The notes beneath the pieces are model-generated. The model ran no database searches. It was not told the DNA's origin and worked only from the letters and a program-made list of their open reading frames with translations. Of a stretch of 64,000 nt of DNA, positions 13,325 through 29,000 are shown piece by piece. Position 1 is the first letter of the stretch; each line of letters begins with the position of its first letter. The position numbers and the translations under genes were made by a program. The stretch is from Adineta steineri (lineage: Eukaryota > Rotifera > Eurotatoria > Adinetida > Adinetidae), in assembly GCA_905250115.1 (NCBI GenBank), contig CAJNOI010000107.1, positions 226,144-290,143 of the forward strand, read 5' to 3'.

Positions 13325-13424
13325 NNNNNNNNNNNNNNNNNNNNNNNNNNNNNNNNNNNNNNNNNNNNNNNNNNNNNNNNNNNNNNNNNNNNNNNNNNNN
13401 NNNNNNNNNNNNNNNNNNNNNNNN
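13325..13424. other. Assembly gap (100 N)
   Basis: Exactly 100 N, the conventional filler for a gap of unknown size. It lies 12 bp after the GT64 stop codon and hides the last codons of CDK10. Missing CLUH sequence could also be here. Confidence 0.99.
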
Positions 13425-14639
13425 CGATGTTGTGGAAATGAAGGCATTAATTCAGTTTCACAAGGTAATGGTGGTTCTTTAAAATATGAACTTCGTAAAC
13501 AATCTTCAGCCGTTGCTCTAAAATAATAAAAACTGTCAATGATAATCTTTATTAATGTTCATACCGTTTGCTTGGATTATACATAAACATAAAATTCATA
13601 AGACGTAAACCAGCAGTAGATAACCATGAAAATGTTTGTTTAACATTATTATATGGTTGTTGACGTAAAGTAAAATTTTTTAATGAAGGTAATTCATTTA
13701 AACCTGGCCAAATTTTTTCTGTTGGCGTTCCAAACATATCAATAATTAAATCAATTTGTTGAATTTCTGAACGACCAGGTAATAATGGTCGATGACATAA
13801 TAATTCACCAAGTACACAACCTGCTGACCAAATATCAATTGCTGTAGTCTGATATTTTGAACCTATACAAAAAAATAATAATCATATATAAATAATTTGT
13901 TTCTTTTCTCGTATACCAAATAGAAGTTCTGGTGCTCGATACCAAAGTGTAACAACCATTGGTGTCATCGCACCATTTGGTAATGTAAATTGTCTAGCTA
14001 AACCAAAATCAGCTATTTTCAAACAGCCACTATCTGTTAATAATAAATTTGATACTTTAATATCACGATGTACAATAAAACGTTTATGTACATAATTTAA
14101 ACCACGAAATAATTGTAAAGCAATACATTTCACTTGTGCTTCAGTAAATGGTTGTGACATATGATCAAGTAAAGATGCAAGATCTTGTTCACAATAAGTC
14201 ATAACAAGAAATATTGAACGTAATGATTTACCAACCGCTACTTCACGTAATTCAACAATATTTTCATGACGTAAATTAAGTAATAGATTTATTTCACGCA
14301 TTGAACTTATTGGTAAACCCCATTGTTCATTTTCCATACGAACTTTTTTTAATGCAACAATTTCTTGACTGATTTTATCACGACCACGATAGACAACACC
14401 ATATGTACCTTTTCCAATACAATTTAATTTTTCAAATTCAGATACTGGTCTAAATAGATATTTTGAAGAAAATTAGTAGTCAAGAGCATCTCAATGTCAC
14501 CAATACTGCATATATCTTACCGGCATGTACCAAAAAGAGAAGAATCAGGAATTGTTATAGGCTGATCTGTAAGCATTGAATAAATTGTTGTTTTGTTCTC
14601 TTCATTAATACTATTATTTGCTCCTGATGAAGAAGTCAT
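13425..14639 (-). CDS. CDK10: Cyclin-dependent kinase 10, 3' end lost in assembly gap
   Basis: Ser/Thr kinase of the CDK10/CDK11 branch. Four exons, right to left: 14639-14521, 14449-13917, 13862-13565, 13517-13425 (gap). The order is [20 protein letters not shown] (glycine loop), ALKKVRM (ATP lysine), [12 protein letters not shown] (cyclin-contact helix, the PISSLRE signature), [26 protein letters not shown] (catalytic loop), [20 protein letters not shown] and the C-lobe [20 protein letters not shown]. The last visible exon ([20 protein letters not shown]) ends at PSFPQHR, where CDK10 has only a short tail left. All catalytic residues are present. Expected role: kinase with cyclin M. Confidence 0.95.
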
Positions 14640-15754
14640 CTATATAATTCTAAAGAAGTAAAAACAAGTCACATCTCTTTATATCATTCATTTGCATATA
14701 CTCTATCAATTGAATAAATGAAAATCAGACAAAATAAATATTTTTCCGTTGGTCAGTATTATAACTGAATCCAACATTCGCAATGGGTCGGTTTTATTCC
14801 GAAAAAAATATAACCATCATACACACATATATAGGTATATCTGTCTAATACTACATAGATACGTTTTTTTTCTCTCGGCCTGGCTCGAACAAATAGAAAA
14901 AAGTTACACATATATAGGCAAAGTTTGCACAAAGAGAAAAAAAGAAGAACAACACGATGGTTTCTTTTTTTTTTGAGAAAATATAGTTCGCAATCATGTG
15001 AGAAAGAGCCAAACAAACAATAATGAAAAAAGGAAAGAACAACAAGATGAACACACGCACACACAAAAAATAGAGAACAAAAGACATGAATGCCAATATA
15101 TGTACAAAAGAATGAGAACAAGAAATAAGTCGAACTCTGGAAAAAAAAGTTAGAACCAATATATATATGTATATTGCACACAGGGTCGAGTAAAAGAAAT
15201 CAATGATATGAAATAAGGCTTTAGGAATAAGATGTCTCTCGTCTTCATAGGTTCACTGAAAAAGCACTAAAATAAAGGAAGAGAGAGAGAGAGAGGAGAG
15301 AGGGGGAAAAGGGAAAGAAAAGAAGACAACAAGGTATGCACGCAGAAAGAAATTACTGATATTTTTTATACGTGTTTACAGAAAAAAAGGTCTTTTTTAT
15401 CTTTTTTTTTTGGTTGATTTTTTTCATAGAATTTTTTCGATTTTTTTGTGTTGTTTTTTTTTCTGCTGATTACATAGATGGATAGATTAAGAGCGTTTTT
15501 TTTTCGCATAAAGAAGAAAAGAAGAAAAAAAATAGGAATACGAAAGGAAAGGAAAGAAAGACACGAGTGTGTTAGACGTTGCTGAGCCGAAAAAGAAATG
15601 AAAGTGAACAGAAAAATAGATATCTATGAGAAGATGAGAAAAAAAATAAATAAATAGAAATTAAAGGGAAACGATAACAATAACAAGACATATTTGACTG
15701 AATTTTATCTTCACCATCATTTATATCGTTACACCTCTTCGTCATACATTAATT
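14640..15754. other. Intergenic region with purine-rich low-complexity DNA
   Basis: About 1.1 kb between the CDK10 start and the TENT4 stop. It is dominated by A/G-rich tracts, including a GA dinucleotide repeat at about 15280-15302 and poly-T runs near 15395-15465. Long open frames here have compositionally biased, non-protein-like translations. Nothing else seen. Confidence 0.6.
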
Positions 15755-17910
<2,156 letters not shown>

Positions 17911-18773
17911 GATTTTCTTTCTTAAATATTTTTCTTGATCAATGACTTGTCACTAAAATAATTCGTTTAAATAAATATGTAAGTAAAAGAGAAAATGTCG
18001 ATTGTTTTCTTCAGACATATACCTATTCGTTAAATGATTTTATTTCGAATGGTAATACTAGAAATAGAATGAAAGAAAGAAAAATACATATATTTTAAAT
18101 CGAGGGTTTAGAATAATATAAAGAAAACGAAATGAACGGATGATACTTGAATATTATCATATCGTTTTATATAATCTATGTCTTCACAAAATGACATACG
18201 AATAAGTAAAGGAAAACGAGAGAAAAAAAAAGAGAGCAAGATGATCACTTAAATATTTGTTTGTACACACAATAACAACCAATACTGACGGTAAATCGTT
18301 TGTAAGCAACCGCAAACATACATAAGGAATATATTTTTCTAGAGAAGAGTAACAACACGTGTATATGTCTATGTATGAATGCGTAGTTGTTAAAGAAAAT
18401 TACAGATTGGTTCGTATCTATCCAATCAAAAATAAGTTATTATTATAATAAACAATTGAAAATAACCGTTATAATTTTCCTATCTAATAAAAATTTTCAA
18501 AAATCATAAACTTAATAATTCCATAGAGAATCATTTTTTTTTCATTCAAACAGGTCATTATTGATTTATAAAATAATTCATTTGATTTCTATTCAATAAA
18601 AATACGTTTTTTTTATATATCGACAAGATTTATATTCATTGATATTGCTGAATATTATACGAACAATATTTAGAAACATTGTTGAAATTGCATATTTTAT
18701 TAAATAAATGAGGATTTTGTTTGTTTGGTTAAAGTTTATTTGTTACGAAACATACACAAAACATAAAATTAAA
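17911..18773. other. Intergenic region between EMC3 and TENT4
   Basis: About 0.86 kb of AT-rich sequence separating the TENT4 start from the EMC3 stop. It should hold the TENT4 promoter and the EMC3 3' UTR. No further gene or repeat seen. Confidence 0.5.
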
Positions 18774-19968
18774 CTAACGAGAACGAAAATATGATCGTTG
18801 AGACATAACATCATTTTCAACATTTTTAAAAGCCCATTGATGATCAACAACGAGTAAACCTTCTCGTTCGGCTTTAAATGCTTTTGATGGATCTTGTGGC
18901 ATTGATACAGCAGCCATATTCATTTGATCTTGCATCATTTTTGTTTGATCAGCTGCATTATTTTCTCCAAGAAGTAGATTATTAATACCACGTTGTCCAA
19001 ATATATTTATTGCATACCAAGAAACAGATGATAACCTAATTAAATATATTAAAATAATTTTTTACAAAAAAAAATAATTTCCTTTACTTACCAACTAGCG
19101 TCAAGTGTTGCTAATTCAACACCACGTTGTAACATTGGTTTAAAACGATATGTTAATGGAAATGGTACTTTAGCTAAAAAATAAAAATTTATTTTTTTAT
19201 TTGATTAGAATTCAATAGGATTAATGTAGTCAATATACGGGGTTAGTACAGTGGTGGATCTAGGATTTGGGAAGGGAGGGGGGAGGGGGTCGATCGCCCC
19301 TATTGCCCCCGCCTAAATGCGCCACTGAGTTAGTACATTTTTCCATCGTTATATTCTGATCAAATTAGACTATTTCTACTTAATCTCTAAAGATACATAC
19401 TGCAAAGAAAACCACTAAATGCCCAATTGATAACACCACCAATGACGATCATAGGTACCATATTTGATATATTATTTTTAAGCATTTCAGTCATCATTGT
19501 TGGATCTAGAAAATAGTCATATAATATAAATAAAATAGATCTTTTTTTGTTTAACCTGTAATTGGATTTCTAATAGGTGCTTGTCGACCTTGTTGTGTAG
19601 TTAGATAACCATTTTCTTCATTAACGAAAAAATGCTTTCGCATAACAAAACCCTATTGAATTGAATAAATAAATATTAAAATAAAAATACAAAATTAATT
19701 TAACCTCTTTTGGAATATATTTTCCATTTTCACGTAAAATACGAGTACGAATAAGTGCTTGACTAAAATAAATATTACAAAATTTTTCATAGACAAAAAA
19801 AACTAGAGAAGTATATTACCTATCAGCTACTTGTTGTTTATCAACTGGTTTTTCACCAGCTGTTATTATTGAAATATAATGTCTAAGCATTCCAACAAAA
19901 AATGTTATAACCACAATAGGCATAAATACCCAAAATCGAATTGCTGAATCAAGTAATAACTCAGCCAT
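18774..19968 (-). CDS. EMC3: ER membrane protein complex subunit 3 (EMC3/TMEM111)
   Basis: Core insertase subunit of the ER membrane protein complex, a member of the YidC/Oxa1 superfamily. Six exons, right to left: 19968-19820, 19762-19705, 19652-19556, 19505-19401, 19173-19092, 19035-18774, about 250 residues (human EMC3 is 261). TM1 is [20 protein letters not shown]. Next come [20 protein letters not shown] and [18 protein letters not shown]2 in [20 protein letters not shown], then [20 protein letters not shown] and [20 protein letters not shown] with TM3, and a polar C-terminus ending FRSR. The fourth intron (227 bp) contains a hAT-like MITE. Confidence 0.96.
19249..19327. mobile_element. 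hAT-like MITE, 79 bp, in EMC3 intron
   Basis: Starts CAGTGGTGGATCTAGGATTT and ends GCGCCACTG. The termini pair as CAGTGG(T/C)G. The flanks are GGTTAGTA and AGTTAGTA (7 of 8 identical), consistent with an 8-bp hAT target duplication. The G-rich middle is strikingly different in composition from the AT-rich surroundings. CAGTGGCGGATC-type ends are common among animal hAT miniature elements (established knowledge). Confidence 0.85.
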
Positions 19969-20153
19969 TTCTTTTTATATCTGAAATTAATTTGAAAATA
20001 TATATATTAGTTTTTTTTCATAGAAAATGAATTTTTATATAACGAGATATTATTAAAGGTTAATGTAGTATTTACGAACGATCACATTGATCCACTTGAA
20101 CAGATATCATGAAATTAATTTCATCGAGAATATATGTATATAAATAATAATAA

Positions 20154-21421
20154 TCATTTATCATTATCATATGTATAAGGATCCTCATCATCAAAATATT
20201 TTTCTTCTTCATCATATTCGCGTATTTTTATATTATCAAGATTGTCATTATTATCGATTGATGTATAATCAATATTAGAATCTTCACCATTAAGAAATTT
20301 TTCTAAAATAAAAAAAAATCATTAAGAGTTTTAAACAACAAGATATCTTTTCTTATAATACTGATGTAATTAAATCAGATAGATCAAGTAGAACTATTAC
20401 GACATTTTCGTTAGTAATAAAAATAGATTCTCGATAAATGTTATATTTTTTTATACGAGATTTCTTTGTAAATATGTCTGTCATCTTGTCTAGGGACCAA
20501 GACTGCAATTGTCAGCTAATTCCTCAATGTTTTTATCAAGTATGAGACCAGACATTTTCTTATTTCTTTTTTTTCTTTAATTAAGAATTGACAAATTTGT
20601 TCTTTTATAGTTCAAGAAAAATCGTATAGATTGAATTTACAATCGAAAAAGCGAGAATTTTCGTGAACTTCATATTTTTTTTGCATAGATGAAGACAACA
20701 CCAATATTATTCTTAAGCTTTAATCAAGACCGGGACCAAAAAAAGTGATTTTGCAGTTCCCTAATCTTGTCACTCTCTATGTTATGATGATTTTATGATA
20801 GTTCTTTTTACCTTTTTGAATAGCAAGAAATTCTTGTCGATACAACTCTCTTTCTGCACTTGAATATTTCGTTTCATCTTCTTCTTCTTCATCTTCTTCA
20901 CTTTCATCATCATCGTCTTCATTCCGAAATCGTTCTTCATTTTCAAATTCTTCTGCTACTCTTTCGTGATGATTCATAGATTCAAGATGTTCCATATAAA
21001 AATCAGCTAATACACCATCGGCAGTTTTTTTAACTAGCTGATTATTTGTATTATCATTATATTTTTCAATCATTTGTTCATAAAGTAATGGTGCTCGTTC
21101 TTTCATTGCTTCATCACTAAAATATGTTCCATTTGCTAATAATTGTTGCATATATGTAAAACGACGATTTGCACATATTTTATGACGATTTGGAGTTGCT
21201 ATTTGACGAATATAATCTGCATTTGGATCAAAATATTGTTTTAATTCATCATCGGTTAATAATGAACCAAAACGATAGATAAAACTAGCTGGATTTGTTG
21301 TATATAAATCATGAAGAATTGTATGTTTTTGTTCATATGTAAAATCTGGTTCATTACGTTGTTGTGAAGCAATAGTAACATTACTTGAACAAATTCTATC
21401 AAACATCGATGTTATATCCAT
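20154..21421 (-). CDS. CCDC97: CCDC97-like coiled-coil domain protein
   Basis: Two exons, 21421-20812 and 20302-20154, about 252 residues. The N-terminal part contains TYEQKHTILHDLYTTNPASF and FGSLLTDDELKQYF, then a highly acidic segment (EDDDDESEEDEEEEDETKY). The second exon gives EKFLNGEDSNIDYTSIDNN and EYDEEEKYFDDEDPYTYD, which matches the conserved C-terminal tail of the CCDC97 family (GED...DY..ID.N.D.DN followed by DEEEKYFD). Exon 1 ends in phase 1 and exon 2 restores the frame. The molecular function is poorly known; links to the SF3B splicing complex are reported for vertebrates. The intron (509 bp) carries a hAT-like MITE. Confidence 0.83.
20491..20763. mobile_element. hAT-like MITE, 273 bp, with perfect 8-bp target duplication
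   Basis: The left end is TAGGGACCAAGACTGCAA. The right end read inverted is TAGGGAACTGCAAAATC. The direct repeat ATCTTGTC is perfect at 20483-20490 and 20764-20771. This is a non-coding element inserted in the CCDC97 intron. Confidence 0.85.
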
Positions 21422-21467
21422 CTAGAAAAAAAAATGAAAAAAACAAACAAAATGGAATTGTTAGAAA

Positions 21468-21972
<505 letters not shown>

Positions 21973-22319
21973 TTAACCCATATCTTATATATATATATAT
22001 ATGTATGTATATATTATACCGTTTAGTGTAGAAAAAAACCAACAACAACAACAAGCAAAAACAATATTTATTTTGAGACGAAAAGAAAATGGGTAGAATA
22101 AAGAAGTAATGAACAACTACGAATAAACGAACAATCACACAAATAAACGCGCAAAAAGAGTAAAACTGAGAGAAAATAAAAATAGAAGAATTTTTTCGTT
22201 TATTTTTTTTTTGTTTTCTTGTTTCATATGAGAAAAGAAAAGGAAATATGTGTATGGTAACAGTTAGATAAGTTCCATTTGATAGATTAATGTTGCTTTC
22301 TTTTTTTCTCTTTCGTTTT

Positions 22320-25300
22320 CTATTCAATTTTAACAGCTGCATAGATTTTTCTGACAAAGATGTATGATGCAATAAACCCAATTGTACCAGTTAAAATCCA
22401 AAATGTAAAACAGATCAAGAATGTATAACCAAAATAGAGCATTGTTGGAACAAATTCAGTTATATCAAGCTGGAAGAAAAAACAGATTTGTTTTTATTAT
22501 AAGAATAAAATATAATATAGTCTGATTTTACTTTGGTAAAGAAGTAGAATATTGAATATGCAAATACATAGAATGCTGAACCTCCTGATGCAATAAATGA
22601 TCGCCACCACCAATGATAATCTTCTCCGCATAATTGAAAGTATGTTATAACAATTGATATTTGTGAACAGGATACTATAGAAATCAAATCATTTTATTCG
22701 ATTGTTAATTATTATGTTTGAATACTTACTGATTATAATAATAAAGACAAGAAAAAGAAAACCAAATAAGTAATAATATTGATTTTCCCAAATAGCCGAA
22801 AAGATGAAGAATAATTCAATAAACATCGCACCAAATGGAAGTACACCTAATCAATAAATTATTATTATCAAAAGACTAGAAGTTCGTTTTTAGTATCTAG
22901 ATTTCATGTTACACTCGGTTTATATTTAGTTTCGATCTTAATCTGAATGCAGTAACTTCATTCCCCAATCATCAATTACTTACCGGCCATTAAAGTACTA
23001 AAAAAAAGAAACTATTAATTACATAACAAAAACTAATTTCTAATTTACCTTAATACTGGATGTAAAAACCATTGTTGTTCAGGCACTTGACGTGGTATTT
23101 GATTTGTTCGAACTGGTTGTTCATAAGGCTAAACGAATATCACGTATAGATTAAGAAAATCATTGTTTTTTTCTTATAGATACATACTTGTTTACGATAA
23201 CCAAAGTAAAAGCCAAGACAAACTAAAGGAAATGAAATGCCTAACCACATAACAAGTATAGCAAGCATAGTTGAAAATGGAACAGCACCCGATGAACGTT
23301 TTCCCCAAATGAAAAAATTCAGAAAAAAGCCAATACTAAATACAACTGCTGGATATAATGTAGCAGTCTAAAAGTACAAAAAAAACAAAGAGATTTATTG
23401 AATATGATAGAATTAATACATACTAAAGCTGCTGTTCGTTTCCAATGTGAACCCTTGATTGTTTTATATATTCGGCCAGAATAGAATCCAGCAACAAGCC
23501 TAAGAAAAATAAATACATCCGCCAATATTTTCTTTCTTAGAAGAACTTACCCCATAAATACATAAAGAAAACAAGCTGCGGTAACCAATGCACCGCGTGA
23601 TGATGGTGAAAGCATTCCAAGAGCAGCAAAGGCTAAAGAAAATTTTGTTTTTTTTTAATATAGATTTTGTTTTAAATACAAACCAATAACAATAAATGAC
23701 ATTAGGAATATCTGAATACCAGATCCGACTAATGCAGCAAGAACATTCTTACGATGTGGTGGACGAAATACATCACCATGTACTCTAGAAATAATTAAAA
23801 GAATATTTTTTTCAAAATAAAAACGAGATAAAAACATACAATTTCCAACCAGTTTCTTCAGTGACATCATCCTATAAAGAAATGAATTTATGTTATTTTT
23901 ATTATTATTTATTGTATAAAACTAACTGAATCTTCTTGATTGTATCGTGCAATATCACGACGAAGTGTTTTCACAATAATCATTGATAATATGCCAGCAA
24001 GAAAAAATACAACAATAACTGAATTTACAATTGAAAACCAGTGAATTTGTACATCAGTCATTGCTAAATAAGTGTCCCATCTATGATTAAATAAAACAAT
24101 ATATTTTCATTTTATCTGATTGATTGTGAAAAAAATTATACGATGACGTAACTATTTCGAGTTGTATACTATAAGAATAGAGTGATTAATCAAGTGTGCT
24201 AAATTGTATTTTCAGTATACTGACGTAACTAACATGATCTTTTTCCTTTCGAAACAGAATAGATGGAGATTATTCAATTAGAAAGAAAGCGAATGCATCC
24301 GAGAAATCATTTTTTGTATAACAAATTCAATATATTGTTATTTCTATGTTTTACCTTCATAGGAAATGCAAATACACTGGCCAAATTAGATTAGAGTTTT
24401 TCTAAATGTACTATTCTTTCGTCAGAATTAAGCTAGAAAAACGAACATTCGCAAGTTTTCATTTCACTGAATCCTGTTGATAGATAAAATATGAAGTCGA
24501 ATAATGTCCCAAACTTAGAAATGTTCGTCTATGAATTTAGGTAGAACAACTACTAATATTTGTAATTATAAGGCTTATTTGAAAGTGTTTATATATAACA
24601 TAAATTATCTTATTACGCTCTATACAACATATGAAAGTATCGATTCTAGCTCTTAATTAAGGCTAAGACATGTAATCATAAATATTTTCTATTTGACTTC
24701 ATTTCAATGAGTAAATCGTTTATGAAATTGGCCAATCGAGGGTTTTCATATTATTTTCCCAAATCAGATACATCTTATAGGGTATTTTATATACTGAAAT
24801 TAAACAAATAATGAAACGTCAACGTCATCACTTTCATGACAAACTATCATAGTATGACTCAGCGAATAAATATTTCGACTATTTTAAAAGAATGATTCAT
24901 CTCGATCTGATCAAATCTAATATTAATTGTGCAAATAACTTGAAAACTTCGATAAAAAATACTATTCTAGTTTATCTATTAAAATTCTTTTCTTTACATA
25001 CCGACTTGCCCAACGTGTTTCACTATATGCCCATTCAACTTCATATGTCATTGAAAGTTTATTTTCTTCTAAAAAAATAATATTTCTTTTTAATCTTCAT
25101 TTTTCCTCAAAAGTCTCACCTTTTGGATCAATTTTTTGCATTGCTTGACCATTTTCAATTGTACATGTACCATCAGGCTTAATAGCTATACGTTTTGAAT
25201 CAATACTCTTTGGTTCAACTTCAAAACCAACAACCCGATAAGCTTCACTGGAAAGAAAACATACAATCATATTCAATTATGAAAACTAATAAAATCTTAC

Positions 25301-26071
25301 TCAGATTCTTTATGATAGAATAATTTGATAACTAAATGATTGTTTATAAATGTTTCATCACTTTGTTTTGTATGCATTCCTAAACGATAACCATGTTCAT
25401 ATAAGATTTCATGTGTATCAACATTTTGAAATTTCGTTGCACACGGAAGATTATCCACAAGACTAAAATAAAATATTATAAACAAAAACAAAATTCTTTC
25501 TTTTTCTTACAGATGAACATAATAATTATTTCGTATACGTTTTCCAAGTACAGCACTTTGTTCTTTCGATAAATTAATATCATGACAAAGTGTTTGACAT
25601 TGAACATTAACATCCATTGCTACCTAAAACAATTAAAAGAATTTTAAGTAAAAAAAAACAAAATCTTTATTCAAATTACTTTATATTTTGTATTAACAAT
25701 TCGATCACCTCGAAGAATTTCACCTAGAAAAACAAGCAGACAATACATTTTTTTGTATGACGAAATAAAATACATTGTACTAACCAAGGTTTTCTGATTT
25801 ATATTTTGTTCCGTTGGATGGTTTACAATGAACAGCTACATCATAATAATCATATGGTAATTGTGTCTTTGTACTTGTCATTTTAACAGCCTTTAAGAAA
25901 AGAATTGTTTCTTATTTGTATGATTTTAATCAAGAAATCATTTTTTACTTTAACTTCAACTTCTTCGTTTTTTGCAAAATCAAGTGGTGCTACACCGGGA
26001 ATGTAGAATGTAACATGGGGTTGAATAAGAAGTACAATACATATAAATACGCGAAATATTATATTATCCAT
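22320..26071 (-). CDS. TM9SF4: Transmembrane 9 superfamily member 4 (nonaspanin)
   Basis: Golgi/endosomal nine-TM protein. It is read from many short exons between 26071 and 22320. The start [20 protein letters not shown] is a signal peptide. Luminal blocks: [58 protein letters not shown] and [20 protein letters not shown]. Membrane part: [119 protein letters not shown] and [20 protein letters not shown]. It ends AAVKIE, a K-x-E type COPI/Golgi retention signal. The blocks match TM9SF4 better than TM9SF2 or TM9SF3. One intron (25001-24081) is 921 bp; I see nothing coding in it. Confidence 0.95.
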
Positions 26072-29000
26072 CTAAAATTTTATAGAAATAAAGTATAATA
26101 AAACATATAAGAAATCGAATAGATGCAATAAACTTAAAATAAAAGGTTACCAATATAAAGAAGACAAGAAAACGTCAAAGATGAAAAAATAATAAATAAA
26201 TATTTGATGCATTATCTATTTGTGTACGCTGTAAAATTATGTTTATTTACAAAAAATGATCTTTTTCGTTTTTGTTGCCATTGAAATATTTAGAATAATA
26301 TAAAATATTTATTATGAATCAGAATTATTCGATTTATTTACTTTGTATTAATCAATAGAAAGTCATTGTAGAGGTCGTTATCTAGCAACTATTTATGTAA
26401 TGGCGAATGAGTTGAAAATTAATATATTCAGTATACAAATTATATTTTCTTGATTTGAAATAAAAACATTGATATTTAGATATGTTCTTTAGAAAATTTA
26501 ATTCAAAATGGTCAATGTTAGTCAAAAAAAATTATTTTTTGAAAAATATCCTTGGGGAATAAAATTGAAGAAAAGAAATCATGTTGAAGTGTTTATTGAA
26601 TTAATCAACAGTCCTTGACAATTAGAACAGAGAGATACTATGCTGAAATGGAGGTAGTGCATAGCTGTTCGTAGAATAAATTTTTTAAGAGATAATTCTA
26701 TTGAAGAATGTCAATATTTCATTCCATACATATTCGTAATTACTATAGTTCATGCGATAAACTACGTCGATAACAGTAGTTACATAACCAAAAATATTTC
26801 TCTAAATTATCATTGAGTAAATGTTAGCGATTAGTAAAATTGTATTTCGTAAATTATCTTCAATGATTCTCATTCATTTAACCCTTTACCCCTAGTGGAT
26901 CATTTTTGACCCATTTGTAAAAAGTTTTTAGAAAATAAAGGAAGCATGATACTCGAAAACTCTCAAAACAATATTTGTAGGGAACTCCATAAGCTATCGA
27001 CTGGTAAAAAGAATATTTTGTTTTGTTGCTCTATCTTAGAGATATATGACTTTTAAAATCGGTAATTTCGAAAAAATATGAAAAAAATGAATTTTCTATC
27101 TCTAAGCAATATATATCTCGGAGGCATGCTGTGTGATTTACATCGAGGAAAGTGTCCACTAGTTGATTATGTAAGTTTCAAAAATTTGAAAAGATTTAGG
27201 TAGGTAAGATATGTTAAAGCAGACAATGGTCACTCGAGGATTTCAGAAAATCAACACCTTAGATTCTCAACGTCCACAACCCGATAATAACGTTTTGTTT
27301 AAAACATTTAATATTATAGAGTGAACAATTCTCTACAAAATAAGACATCTCCGAGCTCTCTAAGATGTTTTTTGCCGAACTAGATGAGTATTACGGAAAG
27401 TCCCTGAGATTTTTTTCAAGTCGATCCCCCTATCCCCCGCAGCAAACCATCGTAAAACTCAAGTCTGTTTTTGATCGATCTGTCCATACTTTTAGCATAC
27501 TGGAAGCACCAATACTCTATTCCAATCGTTGTTTCATCAGTAGCTCTTCTAGAACCACTCCAGGGGATAAAGGGTTAAAATTCAAAAAACTTAATGAGTA
27601 AGTATATCATATTAAGTGAAACTATTGAAAAATATTTATAAAATTTTATTCAGATAATTAATTGTAAAACCTCTTATCGGTAGTGGAGTATATGAATGAA
27701 ATGGCACTATCGCAATAGATCAAGGCTAAGAACATTTATCACTATTTCATTAATTAGATTAGCAAGGACTTTTTTTTCAAAAATAAATTGATGAAAGAAA
27801 TTAAGTGAACTGCTTAACATAAGGGTTTTATAGGTTTAGCTTAAACATTTATAAATTGACATAGTAATCCGATTGAAAATATAATGGTTACAGACAGTAA
27901 TCATGAATCAATAGAACAAGAAATGGTTAAATTTTGTACCGAATATCAAATTTAGGTGAGTATAATAGACATGTTATTCAAAATAATAGATCCCATCATA
28001 TACTTTAATGATATATGTATATCATCAAATAGTAATGATAAAGTGGTTGTCACATTGTAATCGACAGCTACATATACTTATAATATATTAGCATTCATTT
28101 ACAGGAATGAGATAAAAGGAAAAATATCTTAGTCATAAAATCACAAATGAAAGTAGTTTTTTTTTATGGTAATGAATGTCGTTGTATGCATATCAACAAA
28201 GAACAAAGATGGGGATTTTAGATAAGATTTTCAATGCAGAATAATATCTAAAAACAAATGCACTGAAGGACATTTCTTAGGAGTGTAATCCAATACAAAC
28301 CTATATCATATTTGAAACTATTAATCTCTACATAATATATATAGATGCACTAATAATTAAGATATAAAATAGAAAGTTCTTGTATTATGTATATATGATA
28401 TTTGTTTGATTATAAAGTATCATAAGTAAAAGAATACCTTGTTCTTTCCTTATACTAAAAATAGCTAATAATTGATGGAAAATAATTATCTATTTAAGAA
28501 AACCTTTTTTTTTTGTCTTGAAAAAACCTCTCATGCAAATATCCTTAACATACTGCTATGATAAATATACATTAAACCTTTCGGCACCTAACATGCGTCT
28601 AAGCGTGTAAAGCATTGTCTTCAAAAAATTAACCAGAATGAATGAGTTTACAGCGAAAGATCAGTCGACATGAAAAACGTGACAAACTATTTCCGTTACA
28701 AAATATTGGTACTCAGACAGCGACATCAACTTTATGTCTTATAATTTTTGAAAAAAATAGTCATCCCAAAAAGGTTAAATGATGTGTTCAATGAACAAAT
28801 TTAATTTAAGAAATAGAGATACTATTTTAAATAAAATAATCTTTCTGCACGTGTAAACATCATTTCTATATAAAAAAAACATATAAGAAATCCTATACTT
28901 TTCCTATTATACGTATACACCATTGTGACTAAAGAAAAACAAACGCACTTTTTGACTTTGCACCTAATAATTATTTTCTTCATATAAAAGAAATATGTCC

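Noticed and set aside
14759-15181. Two overlapping minus-strand frames of 140 and 102 codons
   Set aside because: Both arise from A-rich low-complexity DNA. Compositions are Phe/Cys/Leu-biased and mutually exclusive, with no recognisable domain.
27365-27601. 78-codon frame as a gene
   Set aside because: It lies inside the piggyBac-like MITE and runs through its inverted end, so it is a by-product or relic, not an independent gene.
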